Source: Verrucomicrobia bacterium UBA1731 (GTDB lineage Bacteria; Verrucomicrobiota; Kiritimatiellia; RFP12; UBA1067). From it: a stretch of 26,585 bases of DNA. A model generated the notes under the pieces. The model had not been told where the DNA came from, ran no database searches, and saw nothing but the letters and a program-made list of their open reading frames with translations. Both the position numbers and the translations under genes were made by a program. Shown piece by piece: positions 8,491 through 16,269 of the stretch (positions are counted from its first letter, which is position 1; every line of letters begins with the position of its first letter). The stretch covers positions 1,050-27,634 of the forward strand of contig DCIH01000098.1 in assembly GCA_002317575.1 (NCBI GenBank), written 5' to 3'.

Positions 8491-9417
8491 ATGATGACGC
8501 GCAGGGAATGTCTTGTTTCGTTGTTGGGCGCGGCGGCTTTCGCCGGTTGCCGGTCGCTGGGATCCGCCGCCGACCGTCCGTGGCGGCTGGCGCTCAACCC
8601 TTCGACCGTCAGCCGCTTCAAGCTGCCGTTCGCGGAGCAGGTGCGGGTTGCGGCGGCGGCCGGCTGGGACGGAATCGAACCGTGGCTCGCCGATGTGTGG
8701 GCGGCGAAGCGCGACGGCACGCTCAAGGACGCCGTCTCGCGGGCGAAGGAGGCGAATCTCGCGTTCGTGAACGGCATCGCCTTCGGCACCTGGTCGGCGG
8801 ACGATCCCGCGGCGCGGAAAAAAGGTCTGGACGAGACGCGGCGGGACATGGAACTGCTGGCCGAAATCGGCTGTCCCCAGATCGCCGCGTCGATGTGCGG
8901 CATGCACGCGGCCGGTTCGCGCAAACTGGGCACGGCGGAAATCGCGGAGCGTTACGCGGCGGTGCTCGATCTCGGACGCGCGACGGGCGTCAGGCCGCTC
9001 CTCGAGTATTGGGGCCTTTCCGTGAACATGAACCGTCCCGAAGACGCGTTCGCCGTGCTGCGGCATCTGAAGCGCGACGACGCGGCCGTTCTCGCGGACG
9101 TGTTCCACACGTGGAAGGGCGGCGGGGAGGTCGACGCGTTCGCGCGGTTCCGTTCCGAGGAACTGCCCGTGCTGCACGTGAACGATTTTCCGCGCGGCGC
9201 GGACCGCGCGCGGACGACGGACGCCGACCGCGTGTGGCCGGGGGACGGCGGCGCCGACTGGCCGCGCATTTTCGCCGCGCTCGCGAAGGCGGACGCCAGG
9301 CCCTGGCTGTCGCTCGAACTTTTCAACATGTCGTACCAGCAGAAGACGCCCGCGTGGACGGCCGAGACGGGTCTCGCCAAAACGCGCGCCGTTCTTCCGG
9401 ATTCCGCATGCGCCTGA
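8491..9417 (+). CDS. Tat/lipoprotein sugar phosphate isomerase/epimerase-like TIM barrel
   Basis: This 308-residue protein has the AP-endonuclease-2/xylose-isomerase-like barrel. The divalent-metal site is intact: E172 in LLEYWG, D203 and H206 in ADVFHTW, H229 in LHVNDF and E276 in SLELF. The N-terminus combines a twin-arginine RRECL with a lipobox-like FAGC (C20), so it is probably exported folded and may be lipid-anchored. Exported members of this fold are known partners of Gfo/Idh/MocA enzymes in keto-sugar chemistry, which is the role I infer here. An AAGGGG purine run at 8476-8481 supports the ATG at 8491; ATG 8494 is also possible. The 3' end overlaps the next gene by 10 nt. Confidence 0.85.
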   Translation: MMTRRECLVSLLGAAAFAGCRSLGSAADRPWRLALNPSTVSRFKLPFAEQVRVAAAAGWDGIEPWLADVWAAKRDGTLKDAVSRAKEANLAFVNGIAFGTWSADDPAARKKGLDETRRDMELLAEIGCPQIAASMCGMHAAGSRKLGTAEIAERYAAVLDLGRATGVRPLLEYWGLSVNMNRPEDAFAVLRHLKRDDAAVLADVFHTWKGGGEVDAFARFRSEELPVLHVNDFPRGADRARTTDADRVWPGDGGADWPRIFAALAKADARPWLSLELFNMSYQQKTPAWTAETGLAKTRAVLPDSACA

Positions 9418-10943
9418 GACTCGCCATTTCGCTTTGCGCCGCCTTGTCCGCTTTGGGCTTGCGCGGCGCGCCGGAGACCACCGAAGCCGACCGCGTGCTC
9501 GCGCAAATCACGGCGGCCGTCGCATCGGTGGATGCGCTCATGCCCGAAATCACGGCGACGGCCGAAGAGGCCGCCGCGCGCATCTGGCGAAACCCCAACG
9601 CATCCATTGAATGTCCGCGCCAGGGACAGTGGGGATTCTCGGAAGAGTTCTGGGAACGCGCCGGCGGTCTCGCACAGTTCGCGGACGGATCCTTCGATGT
9701 GTCGGCCAATGTGATTCTCCTGTCGTCCCGCGTGGCGGCCCCAACCAACGCCGGCGGCAAACTCGTCGTGCGCTTTCCGCCCGCCACCGACGACCGCGGC
9801 ATCAACCTCGTGGCGGATGTCGTCGCCGGCTGGGCGTGGTGCTGCGAGTACGCCGCGGCGATGACGCGCACATGCGGCCGTTTCCCCGCCATCACCAAGA
9901 CCTTGGGCGCGGACGACAGCTGGATCGTCAATTGCGGCGGCTGGAGCCCGGACCATCTGCCGCGTTTGCTACCGTGCGCGGAAAAAATTCCCGCCGGCAA
10001 GCTCGGCCGCCAGTATGTCGCGAAGGCGCTCGCGATGCTCCACGCCATGACGAATGCGCCCACGCGCGACGCCGTGGCGACTGCGGCGCGCTGCATCGGC
10101 GCGGAACTCGCGGCCGGGCGCACCGTGGGCGTCGCGGGTCTCGGACACCCGATCATCGAAGAGTGCACCTGCGGACTCAAGAGCGCGATGAAGGGAATCT
10201 GTGCCGTCGGGAACATCCCGCAGGCGTATTCCGAGGCGCTCAAGCCCGGCGACGTGCTCGTGTGGATCGCGTACCACGGGCTGGACACGCACTGGGCGGA
10301 CTACGGCACTCCCATGCGCAAGGCCGGACTCAAGCTCGTGCTCTCGCATTCCGCCGAAGCGACGCCCGCGTCCGGCGATTGGATCAAGGCGTTCATTCCG
10401 CAGCTCTGGAACATGCCCGACGCCGAGGTGCCGATTCCCGTTCGTCCGTTCGCGATGGGTCCGTTGAGTGAAGTGAGCCGCTGTACGATTCTGCGCATGC
10501 TCGATGCGGAGGTCGCCGTGGCGCATCCGCGCGGGGCGAATCCGTCGCCGAGCTGGGGTACCGCGTTCTTCGAGAAGATGGAATACGCGAAGAAAACGCC
10601 GCCGCCCGACATCGCGCGCCGCAGCTGGACGCATCACGGCTTCACCTTCGTCATGGACGCGAACCACATGTGGTCGCTCAAGGACCGCACGCCGTTCGCA
10701 TACGACATGCTTCGTCCGCTTTCGCCGAAGCTGATCGCCTACGAGCGCGATCGCAGGTTCGGCCTTATGTCGCCCGAGGGCAAGGAACTCACGTCGGCGA
10801 AGTGGGAGCTTGTCGCCCCGTACGGACTCTTCGGGATGCCGGAAACGGATTTCGCCGTGTACGCCCAGGATGGCAGATATGGCAAGATGAATCCGCTGAC
10901 GGGCGCCGTGCATGCCGAACCGCCGACGCCGAAATACCCCTGA
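9408..10943 (+). CDS. Secreted SIS-like (sugar isomerase fold) protein, unassigned
   Basis: This is a 511-residue protein with a short signal peptide (MRLRLAISLCAALSALGLRG). I do not recognise a named family with certainty. Residues about 235-330 have the pattern of an SIS sugar-binding domain: GRTVGVAGLGHP, then KPGDVLVWIAYHG, then KAGLKLVLSHS. A first, weaker alpha/beta half precedes it. The last 60 or so residues contain degenerate WG-like repeats (RFGLMSPEGKEL, DGRYGKMNPLTG). SIS proteins are normally cytoplasmic, so an exported one is odd. The ATG at 9408 lies inside the end of the isomerase-like gene, implying coupled translation and a shared sugar substrate. The frame is open far upstream, but the signal peptide sets the start. 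Confidence 0.65.
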   Translation: MRLRLAISLCAALSALGLRGAPETTEADRVLAQITAAVASVDALMPEITATAEEAAARIWRNPNASIECPRQGQWGFSEEFWERAGGLAQFADGSFDVSANVILLSSRVAAPTNAGGKLVVRFPPATDDRGINLVADVVAGWAWCCEYAAAMTRTCGRFPAITKTLGADDSWIVNCGGWSPDHLPRLLPCAEKIPAGKLGRQYVAKALAMLHAMTNAPTRDAVATAARCIGAELAAGRTVGVAGLGHPIIEECTCGLKSAMKGICAVGNIPQAYSEALKPGDVLVWIAYHGLDTHWADYGTPMRKAGLKLVLSHSAEATPASGDWIKAFIPQLWNMPDAEVPIPVRPFAMGPLSEVSRCTILRMLDAEVAVAHPRGANPSPSWGTAFFEKMEYAKKTPPPDIARRSWTHHGFTFVMDANHMWSLKDRTPFAYDMLRPLSPKLIAYERDRRFGLMSPEGKELTSAKWELVAPYGLFGMPETDFAVYAQDGRYGKMNPLTGAVHAEPPTPKYP

Positions 10944-10960
10944 TCACCCATCTCAAACTG

Positions 10961-10987
10961 CCAATATGGTACAATGCCGACCATTGG
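10961..10987 (+). promoter_or_regulatory. Extended -10 promoter inside an inverted repeat
   Basis: TACAAT at 10970-10975 is preceded by TGg. Arms CCAATaTGG (10961-10969) and CCATTGG (10981-10987) are inverted copies apart from one bulged base and flank the -10. Predicted +1 is near 10982, giving a leader of about 50 nt before the GTG at 11032. The repeat could be an operator; this is inference. Confidence 0.55.
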
Positions 10988-11031
10988 TGCATCCAGGGGT
11001 GCGCTGAAGTTTTTGTGAAAGGACGGATGAT

Positions 11032-12897
11032 GTGAAGAGAATGGCGCGTGCGCTTGCGGCGGTGTTCGTGGGTCTGACGGTCGTGACTTCGGGCTGGGCC
11101 GGCGAGCGTCCGTTCACGGTCGTGCCGCTGGGGATCGGCATGGACGGAACAACCGAACAGGTTGTCGCGGCGATTTTGCGCATTCACGGAACGACGGGCG
11201 CGGACCGATTCGTCCTGCACGCGCCGGGGCATGCCGTTCGGACGTTCGGCTACTATGACGAGGCGGGTTATCGCGGCGTCGGAAGGCGCGTGAAGGCGGT
11301 TCAGGACGCCGTGGCGGAGAAGGGCGTGCACGTCGGTTTCTTGATGGGACCGACGATGAACGTCGGCATCAACCATCCGTGGACGAAGTTCGTTCTGCAG
11401 AACGGCCAGGAGCGTCCGTTCACGGCCTGTCCCGGCGATCCGGCCTTCCGCAAGGCGTTCGCTGCGCACTGCGCCGCCGTCGCGGCGGAGTGCAAGCCCT
11501 TCCTTTACATGATGGAGGACGATTTCCGTCTCTTCTGGGGCCGCGGCTGCTACTGTGCGCGGCACAAGGCGAAGCCGGAGCAGGCGATGGAGGATCTCGT
11601 TCTCCTGGCCGAGGAGGCGGCGAAGGCGATTCATCGCGTCAGTCCCGACACGCGCATCGGACTGTCCGCTCCCGGCGGCTATCTGCACGACGCCGTACGG
11701 CTCGCGAAAGCGCTGGCGGATGGCGGCAAACCGTTCATCCGCTGGTACGGGACGGACTACGGCTTCGATGTGCCGATGCGCTTTCCGGAATTCCTGTGGA
11801 CACCGCTGTGGACGAAGCAGAACCTTTCCGAGGGGCTCGAGTGCGTCTACGAAGCGGACGCCGCGCCGAACTCGCCGTTCTACGGTTCGGGTGCGCGTCT
11901 GGCCGCTTCGGCGTCGGTGATGCTGGCGAACGGCTATGACGGGCTCTGGTATTGGATGGGCCGCGTCGGCGCCCCGGCGGACGAGCCGATGCCGAACGCC
12001 GCCGCCTATGCGCGGACGGGTCGCGACCTGGCGGCCGTAGGCGCTTGCGCCCGCGAGGGACGTCCCGTCGGCGTGTCCGCGTTTTCGGCGGCGGGCGGAC
12101 GTCTGATGGCGCGCTACGGCATCCCGTACCGGACGATGTCGGGCGGCGTCTCCGTTTACGCGGGCGCGGAATCGTTTTCGGGGCTCGCGGACGATGCGGT
12201 GAAGAAGATCCTCGCCGGGTGCGTGCTCCTGGACGGCGACGCGGCATGCGAACTGACGCGGCGCGGCTTCTGCGGTCTCATCGGCGTGCGCGCGGCGGAG
12301 CGCACCGGACCGATCGACTTCAGCGGCGAGCTCGTCTGCGCGGACAAGTCGCGCGTCACCAGCACCTTCCACCAGAACTACGGATTGGACGGCAGCGAGG
12401 TGCGGCGCCTCACGTGCGAGGGCGCCGAGGAGATTTCGCATTATTTCAGCGGTTCCGAGACGAATCGCGTGCAGAGCGCCGTGACGCGTCACGTGAACGC
12501 GCTGGGCGGGCGTGTCGTCGTTCTCGCGACCTGCCTGCGGGATGCGACGCCGACGAACCTCCTCAATTACCGCAAGCGGCAGATGATCGTCGACGCGATC
12601 ACCTGGCTGGGCGGCGAGTCGGCAATCCCCGTCCGCACGGACAAGGAAGTCAACGTCCTCGTCTTCGCGAACGAAGATGCGGCGAAGACGCGGCTCTTCG
12701 TCCATGCGACGCAGCTTTCCTGCGATGCGATCTCGTCCCTGACGCTCGTCGTGGCGCCGCCCTATCGCGGCGGACGCGTCGAGGTGCTCGAAGACGGACG
12801 ATGGAAGCCGCTTGCGGCCGATGGACGCGACGGGCGGATCGTCATTCCATGCACCCTGCATCTCTACGGCACGCTCGCCGTCAGGATCGTCCGGTGA
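11032..12897 (+). CDS. Secreted GH42-like TIM-barrel protein, paralogue 2
   Basis: This is a 621-residue exported protein with signal peptide MKRMARALAAVFVGLTVVTS. It parallels the gene at 6440. EDDF lies at residues 162-165, the same numbers as the DDDF of paralogue 1, followed by C173-x-C175-x2-H178. E274 in VYEADAA corresponds to the ELWDEAD glutamate. The second half again contains a CELTRRGFCGLIGV segment like the GATase-type region of GH42 enzymes. An AAAGGA at 11018-11023 supports the GTG start at 11032; the in-frame ATG at 11041 is an alternative. It has its own promoter and is followed by a promoter for the next gene, so it may be transcribed alone. It probably acts on a glycan related to that of paralogue 1. 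Confidence 0.75.
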   Translation: MKRMARALAAVFVGLTVVTSGWAGERPFTVVPLGIGMDGTTEQVVAAILRIHGTTGADRFVLHAPGHAVRTFGYYDEAGYRGVGRRVKAVQDAVAEKGVHVGFLMGPTMNVGINHPWTKFVLQNGQERPFTACPGDPAFRKAFAAHCAAVAAECKPFLYMMEDDFRLFWGRGCYCARHKAKPEQAMEDLVLLAEEAAKAIHRVSPDTRIGLSAPGGYLHDAVRLAKALADGGKPFIRWYGTDYGFDVPMRFPEFLWTPLWTKQNLSEGLECVYEADAAPNSPFYGSGARLAASASVMLANGYDGLWYWMGRVGAPADEPMPNAAAYARTGRDLAAVGACAREGRPVGVSAFSAAGGRLMARYGIPYRTMSGGVSVYAGAESFSGLADDAVKKILAGCVLLDGDAACELTRRGFCGLIGVRAAERTGPIDFSGELVCADKSRVTSTFHQNYGLDGSEVRRLTCEGAEEISHYFSGSETNRVQSAVTRHVNALGGRVVVLATCLRDATPTNLLNYRKRQMIVDAITWLGGESAIPVRTDKEVNVLVFANEDAAKTRLFVHATQLSCDAISSLTLVVAPPYRGGRVEVLEDGRWKPLAADGRDGRIVIPCTLHLYGTLAVRIVR

Positions 12898-13036
12898 CCG
12901 ATCCCACATGTTCTTTGACATGTTGAGACATTCCCTCTCGCGGGAAACACCCGTGGCGGCCGCATGTTTGTGGTATAATCCAAACTCGCTGCGCCTTTGA
13001 GGGCGTGCGATGGTTTCACGGGAAAGGAAAAACGGC
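12898..13036 (+). other. Intergenic regulatory region with ACATGTT direct repeats
   Basis: This 139-nt gap has no gene. It holds two direct copies of ACATGTT at 12906-12912 and 12918-12924, 12 nt apart start to start, then a partial ACATT at 12928. Each core (ACATGT) is palindromic, so the pair can also form a 6-bp hairpin. A short CGGG/CCCG hairpin lies at 12941-12953, then the promoter at 12971-12980. The repeats are AT-rich against a GC-rich background and may bind a regulator. Confidence 0.4.
12966..12985 (+). promoter_or_regulatory. Extended -10 promoter inside an inverted repeat
   Basis: TATAAT at 12974-12979 is preceded by TGg. GTTTG (12966-12970) and CAAAC (12981-12985) are perfect inverted arms centred on the -10; counting the inner GG/CC the arms are GTTTGtGG and CCAAAC. 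Predicted +1 is near 12986, giving a leader of about 51 nt before the ATG at 13037. No -35 is seen at the normal distance. Confidence 0.6.
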
Positions 13037-14779
13037 ATGAAGAGGATTGTTTTTGCGTTGGCGGCGGTGTTCGTCGGCGGGGCGGTTTTCGCGCAGGAGG
13101 CGTGGCGTCATGGCGAGCGGGTGCCGCTCTGGCCGGCGGGGAAAATCCCCGATTTCCAGAAACACCAGATCGGCGCGATGACGGACGAAGCGAGCACCAA
13201 TGCCGATTGGCGCGCCACGCACCAGATGCCCTACATTGAGTGGTTCGAGAAGCCCGCCAATCCGAACGGCGCGTGCATGATCCTCGTTTCCGGCGGCAGT
13301 TACGAATGCTGCTGCGACGTCGGCCTCATCAAGAACTGGCGCGATGAACTCACCAAGCGCGGTTTCCAGTGCGTCAATCTCGTCTACCGCACGCCGCGTC
13401 CGAACGGCCTGCCCGTGCACCAGAGCGCGTGGGAGGACGGCCAGCGCGCGGTGCGCCTGGTTCGCCTGAACGCGAAGAAGCGCGGCTTCGACCCCGAGAA
13501 GATCGGCGTCATCGGCATGTCCGCCGGCGGCCACCTCACGTGCATGCTCGCGACGAATTCGCAGACGCCCTCGTACGCGAAGGTCGACGCCGTCGACGAC
13601 ATGCCGTGCCACGTGAACTGGGCGATTCCGAACGCGCCCGCGTACAACACGCTGAACGGCTCGACGGGGGCGCAGTCGCCCAAGGACGGCACGGAAATCG
13701 TTCCGTCCATCAACCCGTGCTTCGCGTTCGACGCGAAGACACCGCCCATGTGCTTCCACCACGGCGGCAGGGATCCGTGGTCCCCGAACGGTTCCACGCT
13801 CACCTACCGCGAGCTGCGCAAGCGCGGGATTCCCGCCGAACTCCACCTGTACGCCGACCAGCCGCACGGCGCGCACGGGTTCGAGCGCGCGCTCGAGTTC
13901 CTGCGCCAGATGAATTTCGACGGATGCCTCTCAAAGCACGAAATCGCGCAGGACCACCGCTTCATGCCCGGCGCCACCATCCGCACCGAGAAGGAAATGC
14001 TCTGGCCCGCGGGCAAGATCCCGGACCCGTCGCCGAACCACGCCTACGAGCCGTACCTCGTGTGGTTCGTGCCCGAGAAGCCCACGACGAAGGCCGTCCA
14101 GGTGATCGTGCCCGGCGGCGGTTACGGATTCTGCAACTTCAACGGCGAAGGGACGCCCGTCGCGCACTACCTGAACGCGAAGGGCATGACGGCCGTGGTG
14201 GTGATGTACCGCTGTCCGCGGCCCGAAGGCAAGCCGAAGCACTTCAGCGCCTGGCAGGACGCGCAACGCGCGATCCGTCTGGTGCGCAGCGAAGCGCCGG
14301 CGCGCGGCCTCGATCCGGGCCGCATCGGCATCATGGGCTTCTCCGCGGGCGGCCACTTGACGCTGATGACCGCGACGAACGCGAAGACGCCGGCCTACGC
14401 GCCCGTGGACGATGTCGACAAGCTGTCTTGCAAGGTGCAGTGGGCGTGTCCGATCTATCCTGCCTACGCGCTCACGGACGGCGCCGACGCGCCGAACAAG
14501 ACGGGCGGCAACGACGACTCCGCCGTGCCCGTTCCCGAGTTCTCCTTCGACGCCGACACGCCGCCGATGTGCTTCGTGCACGGCGACGCGGACGTCTGGG
14601 CGGCGATGAATTCGGTGAAATGCTGGGAGAAGCTGCGCATGATGGGCGTCCAGTGCGACCTGCATACGCTCGCCAGGCGCGGACATTGCTTCCAGTTCAG
14701 CGCGGCCGAAGGCACGGGCAGCTTCACGTGGATGGACCGCATCTGGGAATTCCTGTCGGCCAAGAAGCTGAACCGCTGA
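13037..14779 (+). CDS. Secreted tandem alpha/beta-hydrolase (double esterase)
   Basis: This 580-residue exported protein has signal peptide MKRIVFALAAVFVGGAVFA and two complete alpha/beta-hydrolase domains of the acetyl-xylan-esterase/BD-FAE kind. Domain 1 has S162 in GMSAGG, D246 in GGRDPW and H277 or H280. Domain 2 has S436 in GFSAGG, D519 (or D517) in HGDADVW and H550 in RRGHCF. Both begin with the same phrase, WPAGKIPD, and share RAVRLVR/RAIRLVR and TPPMCF, so the gene arose by internal duplication. Both triads look usable, so two different acyl groups or positions may be removed. AAGGA at 13024-13028 supports ATG 13037 over the upstream in-frame ATG at 13010. It heads a unit of four genes. 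Confidence 0.88.
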   Translation: MKRIVFALAAVFVGGAVFAQEAWRHGERVPLWPAGKIPDFQKHQIGAMTDEASTNADWRATHQMPYIEWFEKPANPNGACMILVSGGSYECCCDVGLIKNWRDELTKRGFQCVNLVYRTPRPNGLPVHQSAWEDGQRAVRLVRLNAKKRGFDPEKIGVIGMSAGGHLTCMLATNSQTPSYAKVDAVDDMPCHVNWAIPNAPAYNTLNGSTGAQSPKDGTEIVPSINPCFAFDAKTPPMCFHHGGRDPWSPNGSTLTYRELRKRGIPAELHLYADQPHGAHGFERALEFLRQMNFDGCLSKHEIAQDHRFMPGATIRTEKEMLWPAGKIPDPSPNHAYEPYLVWFVPEKPTTKAVQVIVPGGGYGFCNFNGEGTPVAHYLNAKGMTAVVVMYRCPRPEGKPKHFSAWQDAQRAIRLVRSEAPARGLDPGRIGIMGFSAGGHLTLMTATNAKTPAYAPVDDVDKLSCKVQWACPIYPAYALTDGADAPNKTGGNDDSAVPVPEFSFDADTPPMCFVHGDADVWAAMNSVKCWEKLRMMGVQCDLHTLARRGHCFQFSAAEGTGSFTWMDRIWEFLSAKKLNR

Positions 14780-14808
14780 CCACATCTTCGGCAGCCCGAG
14801 ATTTCGCG

Positions 14809-16227
14809 ATGATCGACAGAAGGGGATTCATGCTGGGGGCGGCCGGTCTTGGCGGCTTGGCCGCTTTGGCCGCGCCGCAGACGAAGACCGCCGCGGCGGA
14901 ACGAACCGTTTCGGTTCCGGACGTGTCGGGCGATTTCGACGTGGTGGTCGCGGGCGGCAGTTGCACGGGCGTTTTCGCGGCGTTGAAGGCGGCCGAAGCG
15001 GGCGCGCGCGTCGCGCTGGTCGAAATGGCCGGCGGCTTCGGCGGTACCGCGACGCAGGGGCTGGTGCCCGTGTGGCATTCGCTTTTCTCGACCGACGGCA
15101 AGCGGCGGATCATCGGCGGACTCACGGCGCAGACGGAAGAAGAACTCGTCCGCCGGGGCGAAGCGCGGCGGCTCGCCGCGGACAATCCCGCCGTGGGAAC
15201 GTACCTGAACGTCGCGGGTCTGCAGCTGCTATTGGACGAGATGGTCCTGAACGCGAAGCGCATCACGCCGTTTCTGCACACGCGGCTCGCGGCGGCGGAA
15301 TGCGATCGGCCGGGGCACGTCGCCGCCGTGGTCGTCGCCGACAAGGCGGGGCTTCGGAGAATCCGCGGCAAGTTCTTCATCGACGCGACGGGCGACGCCG
15401 ACCTGTGCCGCTTCGCGGGACTCGGCACGTGGAAGTTGCCGAAGGCCGAAATGCAGGCGCACACGACGTGCGCGATCCTCGCGGGCGTGGACGGTCTCCG
15501 CCGAAAATATCCGTCGTTCGGTTTCGGCGAAATCACCAAGCCGAAATACGGCGCGAAGCTCGAACACGTGTTCGGCTGGGAGGCGCCCGTCATCGGCGCG
15601 CCGGGGTTGGATTTCCTGGCCTACACGCGCGTCTCGGCGTGCGATCCGTCCCTGCCCGAGGATCTGACGCGCGCGGAGTTCGAAGGGCGCGCGCAGCTGC
15701 GGCGCATCGTGGACGCCGTCAACCGCGCGTTCCCGATGCCGGCGGGCGAGCGTCTTTCGGTGGTGTCGATCGCGCCGCACATCGGGTTGCGCGAGTCCTG
15801 CCATATCGAGGGAATCTACCGCCTGACGACCGACGATCTTCTGTACGGGCGGCATTTCGACGACGTGATCGCGAAGGGTTCCTATCGCGTGGACATCCAC
15901 GAGGGCGCGGGGATCACGTTCCGGTATCTCGACGGACGCGAAGAGCGTCAGGTCGTGAAGAGCGACGGTTCGTCCGAATGGAAGGTCGGACGCTGGCGGA
16001 CGGAGACGGAAGGCCTGCCGACCTGGTACGAGATTCCCTACCGTTCGATCGTTCCGAAAGGCGCGGAGAACGTGTTGGCGCCGGGACGGGCGCTCGACTG
16101 CGCGCGCGACGCATACGGCGCGTGCCGCGTGATGGTGAACTGCAACCAGATGGGCGAGGCGGCCGGCCGCGCGGCGGCCAAGGCGCTGAAGAAGGGTCTG
16201 AAGGCCGCCGATGCGCATGTCGGCTGA
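14809..16227 (+). CDS. Tat-exported FAD-dependent oxidoreductase
   Basis: This 472-residue flavoprotein resembles the PF12831 FAD-dependent oxidoreductases. A twin-arginine leader is clear: RRGFMLGAAGLGGLAALAA. The Rossmann motif follows at about 45-75 as VVVAGGSCTGVFAALKAAE, ending VALVE, with GGFGGTATQG just after. FFIDATGDADL is the second FAD-contact motif, and a C-terminal NVLAPGRALD / ACRVMVNCNQMGEAAG segment closes the FAD site. GGSCTG replaces the more usual GGGxxG. It probably oxidises a sugar or sugar-derived alcohol in the periplasm; substrate and electron acceptor are unknown. The start has no good Shine-Dalgarno and lies 29 nt after the esterase gene, in the same unit. Confidence 0.85.
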   Translation: MIDRRGFMLGAAGLGGLAALAAPQTKTAAAERTVSVPDVSGDFDVVVAGGSCTGVFAALKAAEAGARVALVEMAGGFGGTATQGLVPVWHSLFSTDGKRRIIGGLTAQTEEELVRRGEARRLAADNPAVGTYLNVAGLQLLLDEMVLNAKRITPFLHTRLAAAECDRPGHVAAVVVADKAGLRRIRGKFFIDATGDADLCRFAGLGTWKLPKAEMQAHTTCAILAGVDGLRRKYPSFGFGEITKPKYGAKLEHVFGWEAPVIGAPGLDFLAYTRVSACDPSLPEDLTRAEFEGRAQLRRIVDAVNRAFPMPAGERLSVVSIAPHIGLRESCHIEGIYRLTTDDLLYGRHFDDVIAKGSYRVDIHEGAGITFRYLDGREERQVVKSDGSSEWKVGRWRTETEGLPTWYEIPYRSIVPKGAENVLAPGRALDCARDAYGACRVMVNCNQMGEAAGRAAAKALKKGLKAADAHVG

Positions 16228-16269
16228 AGGTCGGCCACCGGGATTTTCGGCATGGATATGAAGGAGCGC

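Noticed and set aside
12915..12920. Perfect TTGACA, a candidate -35
   Set aside because: The nearest TATAAT begins 53 nt later, far beyond the normal 16-18 nt, and no -10 is found at the right distance.
13369..14808. Upstream in-frame extension of the FAD oxidoreductase
   Set aside because: It lies inside the tandem esterase gene in a different frame; the twin-arginine leader at 14809 marks the start.
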